64,000 nt of DNA from Anadara kagoshimensis. Its lineage: Eukaryota; Mollusca; Bivalvia; Arcoida; Arcidae. The stretch lies in NCBI GenBank assembly GCA_021292105.1, contig CM037857.1, positions 36,649,932 to 36,713,931 of the forward strand, given 5' to 3'. A program made the position numbers and the translations under genes. Every line of letters begins with the position of its first letter. Within the stretch, counting starts at the first letter, position 1. Shown here piece by piece: positions 55,785 through 64,000 of the stretch. The notes beneath the pieces are model-generated. The model was not told the DNA's origin, made no database searches, and worked only from the letters and a program-made list of their open reading frames with translations.

Positions 55785-58700
55785 GTAAATGTTTTTTGTT
55801 CTTTAATATACCATTGACTTATATATGTATAATGTAGATTCAAATATTATAATAGTCATGTTCTAAGATTAAAAAAAACGTATAAAGATTATTATTTGTC
55901 ACCTCATAAATCTGTAAACAACAGTTTGAATAGATTTGAATTTGTATAGGTTCAAGTTTAAAAAATTAGATATAAAATAAAGAAAAAATTCTGTATGTCC
56001 TTAAAATATCCTCAAAAATCAATGTTTTACCGACTTGTCATTTCCCAGTAAAATTTTAAATCAAGTGGTAGAATGTACCAACCATTTGCAGTGATTTTGT
56101 TTGATTAAAATTACTGCTGAATAAAAAGGGAAAAATGACTCAAATTTCCAAAAACAACAGTGATGCACGAACAATTAAATCTACCCATAAAATATCAAAT
56201 AGTACCGGTACTACAATATATGTTTTTTGCATTGAAGAAGCATATCATAATGCACTTTGCTAAATCTTAAAACTTCAATTTACCCAATCTTAAAGGCAGA
56301 AGGTAGTTTTAAAAAAATGTTACAAAATCACTGTTGGTCCAGTTGTTTATAATTTGAAAAAAAAAAATTGTAAAAACTGACTTGATCACTGATCTCTCAC
56401 GAACTAAGTAATAGAGCTGAAACAAATACTAAATTTTACATGGTATCAAATGTTTTGCTGACCACAATATTTGGAAGCGATGTAAAATCTTTTGTGTTTT
56501 TTGCATCTTTTGTAGAGAGATGTTATACCAAACTTTTTTTACATTATCCATTAGAATGAGTTTTTATCATACCATATATAGTTAAATCTGTATTAAATAA
56601 ATGCATATATTTATGTGCTTCAGACCAGTAAAAATGTGACCTTTGTATTTCTACTTACAGTTAAACATGAATATAACAAACAACTATACAACAAATACAT
56701 AAATAGTTATTTAGTACAAAATTAAATATTGGACCCAACTGCTCCTCTATATAAGTCTATTTATAACTATATAATGAAGTCGCTTTATAAAGAAATTAAG
56801 AATAGAGTCCGCAGGGCTTGGTTATAAACATACATAGAGTCCGCAGGGCTTGGTTATAAACATACATAGAGTCCGCAGGGCTTGGTTATAAACATACATA
56901 GAGTCCGCAGGGCTTGGTTATAAACATACATAGAGTCCGCAGGGCTTGGTTATAAACATACATAGAGTCCGCAGGGCTTGGTTATAAACATACATAGAGT
57001 CCCAGGGCTTGGTTATAAACATACATAGAGTCCCAGGGCTTGGTTATAAACATACATAGAGTCCCAGGGCTTGGTTATAAACATACATAGAGTCCGCAGG
57101 GCTTGGTTATAAACATACATAGAGTCCCCAGGGCTTGGTTATAAACATACATAGAGTCCGCAGGGCTTGGTTATAAACATACATAGAGTCCGCAGGGCTT
57201 GGTTATAAACATACATAGAGTCCAGGGCTTGGTTATAAACATACATGTTTTACTGTAATTTGATTGATACAACATACATATAGTTGTTGAACACTTAAAC
57301 CAATCTACTGTTTATACAAATCTAATACACAATGTACCGGTAGCTAAGTTTCCATTCCTGGTAACCAAAATCACCATTGGTTACTAGTATTTATTTCTGA
57401 AAAATTCTTTGAAAAAGTAACATATTTTAGCAAATTTGTGAGAAAAAAAATTTGAATAGACTAGTTTCACAAATGTTGGAAATTTGACTACTTACAATTT
57501 TAAATTTGAGGAAACCTAAATAATAAATTTATTAAAAAGTTATGAGATATAACAGAAATAGTCAAATACCTTGAAAAGGTAGCATTTGATAGTTTACTGC
57601 TGGCCATTAGGTATAACTTGTTTGGATGTTTGGTGTTTCATATGTACAATGCATGGAGGTTTAGGTCAAAGGTCAATGCCAGTAACATACAAAAACACTT
57701 ATAAAATTTTGTTTACTGCACTGCTATACAGTGCTATGGTTCTTTACAGTTTTGACCAGGTTGCAAATGTGACTGTTAAGTATGGTAGTGTCTAGTTGGC
57801 AGGCAGTGAAAATTGGTTCCTTTTTCGTGAAATCAACTTCTAAAGTTATCAACCAAGAATCTTTAAAACCCTCTGAATAAATATGTATATCAAAGACATA
57901 TACCACAATTAATAGAACTATTTAAAAAAAAATTCTCCCATTTTACCATAGTTTTGAACTTGACTGTTTGACTTTGGAAGTTAGTTGTTTTAACAGTCTT
58001 GTATACTGAGGTGTCCTATTTTGTGAATTCAACTCCCATTAGGCATTACTAAAGTTTTCAGCCAAGATCTTTCAATTCTTGTTTCATTGATGTAAAGTAT
58101 GGAAAAAGTTGTTAAATTACTAAATTTACTGGTAATCCACAAATTGATTATCTCAGCAATTTCTAATTTTACTGTATTTAGATTGTTTTAAAATGACATA
58201 CTACTCTTTTATATTTACAGTCAAAATAAATCCATTCAATAAACTATTGGCCTAAGAATAGATATATGTATTTCAATAAATCAATTGCTTCACACGAGAC
58301 TCGTCCTCTTTCCCTTGATGTCACAAAAAGTTCGAAGTTGTTGACGTCACAAAAAGTACCTATACATTGTGGCAGAAGAATCCTTTGACCTGGTTGCGCT
58401 ATTTTTGCACACAGAAAGATTGTAAACAAACCACAATAAATCTATTTTAAATCAGAAAGATTTAATTAAAACATGGATGGGATCGTAAATATAAGCAATG
58501 AACTTTGATTGTAATTGATTTATTGACTTGTTCTCAGTTAGGATGGGATTGTAAATATAATAAAAAAACAAACATACAATCCATGTCCGAATCACAATCC
58601 AGAAGCAAAGTAAAAACTTTGGAACTGACAAGTTAGGTTAGACACCTGAACTTCCACCAGGGAAGTGAGGCCGGGTGCTTCCGAAGGGTAAGCTCCTCCT

Positions 58701-61700
58701 ATTACCAATGAACTGTGATCGTAATTGATTTTTGGCCTGTTTAGGGTTCATGGAAAATCTGCACATGACAATAGAGTTACATTTCAATAAATTGAATGCA
58801 TTCAATTCCTTAAATGTATTTGCTTTGTCTGGTTTTAAACTTTTTCATCAATCTGTTTGATTGCTAAAATTACTGTATATATATTTCAGGATATGATCCT
58901 CTGTCAATTTTTTTCCGTATAAAGAAAAAGAGAAAAAAGCAAAGGTTTAAAGAAGATGATGTGAAACAACTATTTCCAAATGCAGTCTCTTATGATATTA
59001 CAAAAGTTCCTGGGCTTGCTACTTTGACAAAGTAAGTTTTCTCTTTCCTGGTGCTGTGGTGGGTGAGTGATCTATAACACTGGCTCACAGGCCGAGTGGT
59101 TTATAACACTGGCTTACAGATCATGGTGCCACCTGCTGCCTAGGTTTGATTTGGTGACCAAGTGGTTTATAACACTGGCTTACAGATCATGGTGCCACCT
59201 GCTGCCTAGGTTTGATTTGGTGGCCGAGTGGTTTATAACACTGGCTTACAGATCATGGTGCCACCTGCTGCCTAGGTTTGATTTGGTGACCAAGTGGTTT
59301 ATAACACTGGCTTACAGATCATGGTGCCACCTGCTGCCTAGGTTTGATTTGGTGACCCAGTGGTTTATAACACTGGCTTACAGATCATGGTGCCACCTGC
59401 TGCCTAGGTTTGATTTGGTGACCAAGTGGTTTATAACACTGGCTTACAGATCATGGTGCCACCTGCTGCCTAGGTTTGATTTGGTGACCAAGTGGTTTAT
59501 AACACTGGCTTACAGATCATGGTGCCACCTGCTGCCTAGGTTTGATTTGGTGACCCAGTGGTTTATAACACTGGCTTACAGATCATGGTGCCACCTGCTG
59601 CCTAGGTTTGATTTGGTGACCAGTGGTTTATAACACTGGCTTACAGATCATGGTGCCACCTGCTGCCTAGGTTTGATTTGGTGACCAAGTGGTTTATAAC
59701 ACTGGCTTACAGATCATGGTGCCACCTGCTGCCTAGGTTTGATTTGGTGACCCAGTGGTTTATAACACTGGCTTACAGATCATGGTGCCACCTGCTGCCT
59801 AGGTTTGATTTGGTGACCAAGTGGTTTATAACACTGGCTTACAGATCATGGTGCCACCTGCTGCCTAGGTTTGATTTGGTGACCAAGTGGTTTATAACAC
59901 TGGCTTACAGATCATGGTGCCACCTGCTGCCTAGGTTTGATTTGGTGACCAAGTGGTTTATAACACTGGCTTGCAGATCATACTGCCATGTATGACGAGA
60001 ATTTCCAAATTGCTGGAACAGCCAATTAATGACCATATATATATATAAGCATACACAAGAAATGAGTGATGCCACAGTAGCAAAGGTATTATACTCATAT
60101 AGTTATATTTGGTCTCAAACAGAGTTTTATACAATAAAATGTCACAAATGTACATATGACGCATGGGTTCAAAATTATGTTTTGTAATGGAAGGTCCAGA
60201 ACTTTTTGTCATACCGGTATTTTTGGTAGATCCCAAATAGAATTTTGTATGTCCAATATCAACACTGAAAGATCCATGAATAATTATGTTATATAGAAAA
60301 AGTAGACTTATCTGGTATTACCAGGCTGGTCAAAATGGCAGGTCTGTTAGACTTTTACAGTTTAAATATCAAGGGTCCCAATGTAAAACCAATTGGTCCT
60401 GGACCTTAGACCCAGGGAATGTTGATCCCCTGAAGTGCACTTGACTTCCAGTGAATGAAGTTAGACAGTATATGAAATGCCTTGGTAGTTATATAAAGTA
60501 ATTGTAATAGACTTGTGCATATTTATTTAACTGTTATTGAAATTTTATTATGTAAACCATCAATTTTCAGCCATGGCACAATCAAATTTTCATCAGCATC
60601 AACAGCAAAAGAAGTCATTCAGAATATGAATGGAAAAGTTTTAAAAAATGGAGCTGTACTTAAAGTTGGACCAGCATTGAGGCCCCCAGAAGGTAGAAAC
60701 TTCTATAAAACACTTTGATTGATTTTTTTTCTTTTTTCTGAGTCAGTCCTTAACATAATGGTTGAACTTTTGATTTTCTCTAAGTAGGTGCTTTCTTTCT
60801 TTAGTTCTTTTTGTCTGTATTTTTTCATACAAAGTATTTATGCATCATAATCATGTTAAGACCATACCACATTTATGCATTAGAAGAATTTCATCTCTAT
60901 GATCTATTTTTATATGCCATGACTTTGAACTAAGATCATAACATAAAGTTCAAGATCTGTGGGATCTTGTATTAAAATTACCAGACTTTTGGTCCTTTTT
61001 CAGGAATATTAGTTTGTTTTATGATCTAAAATATAGTTAAGTTAATGAGCCACAAAGTTCTTTTGTACATTGATGATCAATTTTTTTAACAGAAAAAACA
61101 ATTTATATCTATTCTATTTCGTTTCAGAATGGTTGACCCTCGATCAAATTGAGATACCTAAGAAAATTGAAAGGTAATAATATGTCAAAACTAATGATAT
61201 GACCACTGCAGTAGCTCAGTTGATAGCATGCTTGCTCCATATGTGGGAGATCAGAGTTTAAACCCCCAGCCAGTTTTGACCAAAACTTGAAAATAGATAG
61301 TGAATGTTCTTTAGCTAAGTACCTTGCATTTAGAAATGAAAGTCACAGGGTCTTTTTGAAGACTCACTATAAACCAATGCCCTTTGTGTCCATGGTAGGT
61401 GTCACATCTGCAAATTGCTCTGACAAAAAGGTGAAAATTTTTGAATTAATGTATTGCTTAGAAATACATGGTTTGGTACATTGTTTCTTTTTCAAAAACA
61501 CCATCCGTCGGACTATGCATTGATCGACCCCACCCCACCCCCACCCCCACCCCCCTCGAGGAGATTTTTGGTTATATTCAGTCTTGCCCCAACACCATTT
61601 TCCCAACTACGCCAAGATTAAACACACTTAAATCATACTTATCCCAAAAAAGAAATGCCAAAATTAACAGGTGACATGTAACTGAAAACAGATATCCCGT

Positions 61701-61929
61701 AATACAGTACTTTTGTCTTAGACTTATATTACCTACATGTATATGTAGCGTTTTCTTTGTGACATGTTTTTACAAGTCTAATTTTAACTGTTTATTATTT
61801 AACATTAATTCTCAGTTTGGTAGAAAATTTGCTACACATTACATTCAAAATGACTTCGAGTCAGTGCTAAATATTTTTAACCCAAAACGTTTTGTTGGAT
61901 ACTACTATTGTTTCAGGGAACTTAGATAG
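55651..61929 (+). CDS. RRM-type RNA-binding protein, probably mitochondrial (5' incomplete)
   Basis: Exons 55651-55784, 58890-59031, 60571-60692 and 61128-61173 join with matching phases and no stop. The first visible exon reads TSRLLACTVSSLRKYSTEVD, which looks like the end of a mitochondrial presequence (Arg, Ser, Tyr, no acids before the cleavage-like RKYST), then a Pro/Ser/Thr linker. The second and third exons make one compact RNA-recognition motif: SIFFRI as beta-1/RNP2, EDDVKQLFP as helix 1, AVSYDI as beta-2, HGTIKFSS as RNP1, TAKEVIQNMNG as helix 2 and AVLKV as beta-4. The last part is EEWLTLDQIEIPKKIER. The start codon exon is not identified. The only candidate last exon in the window (61917-61929, stop TAG) lies inside a MITE end, so the true 3' end may be elsewhere. 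I do not recognise the exact gene. Confidence 0.7.
55785..56802. other. RRM gene intron, left part
   Basis: AT-rich intron sequence. 56690-56760 ends in GGACCCAACTGCTCCTCTAT, resembling the end of the window at 63975 (GGCCCAACCACTTCTCTATA), which suggests an unrecognised dispersed repeat. Confidence 0.4.
56803..57246 (+). repeat. 32-bp intronic minisatellite
   Basis: AGAGTCCGCAGGGCTTGGTT plus ATAAACATACAT, about 14 units. Some units have lost CGC (AGAGTCCCAGGG). Confidence 0.92.
57247..58476. other. RRM gene intron, middle part
   Basis: AT-rich sequence without supported genes. A short frame at 57586-57795 has no family motif. Confidence 0.4.
58480..58745 (-). mobile_element. Penelope-like 3' end inserted in a duplicated flank
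   Basis: The element part is 58563-58705: tail (AAACAAACATACAATCCATG) and most of the 3' UTR, to AAGCTCCTCCT. The left flank CAATGAACTTTGATTGTAAT-TGATTT (58495-58520) recurs at the right as CAATGAACTGTGATCGTAAT-TGATTT (58706-58731). The word GGATGGGAT(T/C)GTAAATATAA is also doubled to the left. Confidence 0.7.
58890..59031 (+). CDS. RRM gene exon: first half of the RRM
   Basis: Acceptor ATATATTTCAG|GATATG; donor ACAAA|GTAAGT. It codes for YDPLSIFFRIKKKRKKQRF and EDDVKQLFPNAVSYDITKVP. The basic KKKRKKQR stretch next to beta-1 probably adds RNA affinity. Confidence 0.75.
59075..59990 (+). repeat. 66-bp intronic array of a tRNA-like unit
   Basis: About 14 units of GGTGACCAAGTGGTTTATAA, CACTGGCTTACAGATCATGG, TGCCACCTGCTGCCTAGG and TTTGATTT. 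The unit resembles the head of a type II (Ser/Leu) tRNA: CCGAGTGGTTTA-like A box and AGGTTTGATTTGG at the B-box position. As 66 is divisible by three, the + strand stays open as a 22-residue peptide repeat, broken once by a one-base change of length. It starts 44 bp after an exon donor. Confidence 0.85.
60571..60692 (+). CDS. RRM gene exon: second half of the RRM
   Basis: Acceptor CAATTTTCAG|CCATGG; donor GAAG|GTAGAA. It codes for HGTIKFSSASTAKEVIQNMN and GKVLKNGAVLKVGPALRPPE, with RNP1 at its start. An upstream in-frame Met at 60515 is intronic. Confidence 0.78.
61128..61173 (+). CDS. RRM gene exon: C-terminal segment
   Basis: Acceptor TTTCGTTTCAG|AATGG; donor AAAG|GTAATA. It codes for EWLTLDQIEIPKKIE in the phase required by the exon before it. 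Confidence 0.65.
61201..61360 (+). mobile_element. SINE head, same family as 480-812
   Basis: GACCACTGCAGTAGCTCAGT (A box) through GACCAAAACTTGAAAATAG and TTCTTTAGCTAAGTACCTTG. The B box is degraded (GAGTTTAAACC) and the 3' half is missing. It starts 27 bp after the exon donor at 61174. Confidence 0.7.
61361..61897. other. No recognisable feature
   Basis: A C-rich CCCCACCC run lies at 61530-61555. Short open frames lack motifs. Confidence 0.4.
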
Positions 61930-62502
61930 TCGCTTTTTTGTCAATTAAGCTTTTATGTTTAATGATTTATATTTAATGTTATATATACTTAATCTAAAAT
62001 CTAAAAGCCCAATTAAATGTGAAAAAATAAGTGTTCTACAACCCTCTGGTTTTGCTCTACATACTGAAAATGAGTTGCTTTTCAAACGTTGCACATATGC
62101 CCTCTCTTTATCCGTGCCTCGTATGCAAATTCAGAGCATTGCATGAAGGGTAATTATTATACATATACATGAGTATGAATAAAACCTGAACCGCACACAT
62201 GAAAGACAACCTTGTTTTTACCCGTGTGATAATTAGTATGCAGGTCAACCAGGTGTAATTTACACCTATCTGAGGTACATTTAGGTATATATACAACACA
62301 TTGATTTTTCTTTGTTATGAAAAAAGACAAAAGTTTCGGTATATACCTGTATTGTAATTCAAGTTCAAGTCAGCAAACCTCATGTTTTTGATAGGTGATA
62401 TGATTTTATTTACAAGATTATCAAAATGAGTACTAATATAACAATACTTGATTTTATATTAAAGATAAATCGACTATCTAAGTTACCTGGAACAATAGTA
62501 GT
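61898..62502. mobile_element. MITE with ~33-bp inverted repeats overlapping a candidate exon
   Basis: ACTACTATTGTTTCAGGGAA-CTTAGATAGTCG at the left and its inverse at 62471-62502. The left repeat contains a TTGTTTCAG acceptor and a short frame to TAG that fits the phase of the RRM gene. No coding capacity is seen inside. Confidence 0.55.
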
Positions 62503-62628
62503 TTTACCAGCATTGATCGATGTACAGCTGAAATTTGTAATGCGGAGCTAGACAAAGTTTATGCTTCTAGTCAAAGTGCTAAAAAGGAGGAAACTACCAA
62601 ATTTTAAGTGCAAAAATTAAAATCACCT

Positions 62629-62725
62629 AAATTTCTGCATCTTCGCCTATAGCTGGCAATGTCTCGATATAAGTGAAATATTTTTTGACATATTCTTGGG
62701 ACGTTAAACACCATTACTCAACTCT
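62629..62725 (+). mobile_element. SINE tail fragment
   Basis: TTCTGCATCTTCGCCTATAG, CTGGCAATGTCTCGATATAA and GGGACGTTAAACACCATTA match the tail of the 480-812 SINE. The head is missing. Confidence 0.65.
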
Positions 62726-63857
62726 CAAATCTTTTTTGTCATGTTAAAATTCTTAATGCAAAGGATCAAATCTAAAAATTAATGATATCTTTATCACCAT
62801 GGCAACAGTGAAACACAAATTCTGATAAAACTTACCTTTTCTTTCTTGATGGTTGATTATTAGAAATCATAACCTGTGATTGCAATCTGAAGGCTTCAAC
62901 ATGTAGTTTATTTATTTTGTCCGGTTATCACTTCATCACCTTATTGATGTTTTTTGCATATGTGACAGATTAATCTCACGGGATAAGAGGTGCGATATTT
63001 TTTCCATATCACACCCCACGTGAGCATGTGCAGGGTATCTCAGTACAACGGGGACAATTTTTTTCTATTTTTGAATTATAGCGACTTATTATAGTTATAA
63101 AAATCCAAATTCGATCATTAACTACAACACTGAAGGAAAATTTTTATTTTCGTCCAAACTACCAAACACCGGTTCACAGTCAGTTTAGTCTATCACAAAT
63201 GACACAGTGGTCATCCGCTCTGAAACAAACATCTATGTCAATGTCAATGACCCAGTTTCTACGTGACGTAGCGATAACAGAAGAGTTTACTATTCACTTA
63301 GGTTAGTGCAGTTCAAGAACGGCTTGATTGTTTGGCGTAACTAGGATGGTCGAAATTGATTTAATTAACTGATGAATTCTTTCTGCATGATCAAACTTTA
63401 TAAAAATATCATAAATTAAAACTTTTAACTCTATCCGATCTTCAATTTTATCCTTCATTGTACCCCTTACTCCTACTTAAATAGTAAATTCTTCCGTAAC
63501 CATTACGTCACATGAAAGGCGCTACCATTTTGTCAATATTTTACCACTGTAAACACCCAAACGAAGCATTTTTGGTGCATTAAAGGAGATATAGTGCATG
63601 AATTTGATTGAAATTGGGATACTTAGCAACGACTTGACTTATGTGAATAAATGATTTATTGATTTGTACCCGTCGCCTTGACAAACTGCAAGATATTTGC
63701 GATTTTGCTTTCTCTGAAGTAGGGTATTCATCTTAGAGCAAAATCTTTGCTTTGCAGTTAGGAAACCCCTGCCTACAATTAAAATCTACATGTATATGCG
63801 AGAAAAGTAATCAATTACTTGTTTCAAACAGAGATCAGGAAATTCCAATATCGTAGT
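62726..63857. other. No gene recognised
   Basis: AT-rich sequence with isolated TGACGTA- and CACGTG-type words but no open frame or RNA signature. Confidence 0.4.
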
Positions 63858-63910
63858 CAGATATTTTCATCTCAAACTCGGTGGAGCCTTGTTTGAGATG
63901 AAAATATCTG
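63858..63910. repeat. Perfect 20-bp inverted repeat hairpin
   Basis: CAGATATTTTCATCTCAAAC and its exact inverse, separated by 13 bases. Probably the core of a small foldback element. Confidence 0.8.
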
Positions 63911-64000
63911 AACAGTAAAACATAATATAACGAACACGCTTAAAACGAATACATAGAAAGAACGAAGTCAATTATTTGGCCCAACCACTTCTCTATATAA

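Noticed and set aside
59067-59995. Two long + strand frames of a 22-residue repeat
   Set aside because: Frame kept open by the 66-bp array inside an intron; no signal, no domain.

Overview
The window looks like nuclear DNA of a marine bivalve mollusc. It is AT-rich and intron-bearing, and most of it is repeats. The signs that point to a bivalve are a secreted C1q-domain gene, an intronless relic of a nicotinic acetylcholine receptor (a family known to have expanded by retroposition in bivalves), tRNA-headed SINEs, and non-autonomous elements built as conserved ends around 145-172 bp tandem arrays ('pearl'/Helentron-like). The species cannot be named from this alone.

Three protein-coding genes are supported, all on the + strand and all split by introns. 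(1) A three-exon gene for a secreted, coiled-coil C1q-domain protein (16028-20309). (2) A four-exon spondin-2/mindin-like gene (29010-41922): signal peptide, spondin_N domain, acidic linker and one thrombospondin type 1 repeat, with a TATA box and a palindromic CRE upstream. (3) A 5'-incomplete gene (55651 to at least 61173) for an RRM-type RNA-binding protein with a presequence-like Arg/Tyr/Ser-rich start that suggests mitochondria. The first two are both plausible secreted pattern-recognition proteins; nothing shows that they are co-regulated. A fourth host gene is dead: a full-length intronless Cys-loop receptor on the - strand (8023-9287), recognisable only by reading all three frames.

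Layout. 1-8 kb: repeats (SINE, degenerate tandem arrays, foldbacks, a 37/56-bp minisatellite). 8-9.3 kb: receptor pseudogene. 10-14.3 kb: pentanucleotide array, 68-bp array, LINE tail. 16-20.3 kb: C1q gene with a Helentron-like element in intron 1 and a 55-bp minisatellite in intron 2. 20.5-28.1 kb: retroelement fragments, MITEs, SINEs, and a reverse transcriptase fragment with its 3' UTR. 28.7-42 kb: spondin-like gene, whose 10.3-kb first intron holds about 4 kb of a 48/49-bp satellite. 42.4-55 kb: a dense run of DNA-transposon relics and a 172-bp higher-order array. 55.6-62 kb: RRM gene with 32-bp and 66-bp arrays in its introns. 62-64 kb: repeats only.

The strongest unusual signal is one retroelement family, probably Penelope-like. 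At least eleven 5'-truncated copies share the same 3' UTR and the same ~49-bp 3' tail. That tail is itself the monomer of the large satellite, in one orientation at 29.96-30.6 kb and in the other at 31.2-35.3 kb, and each array is joined to a truncated copy at the expected end. The satellite therefore appears to have grown out of the element's 3' terminus.
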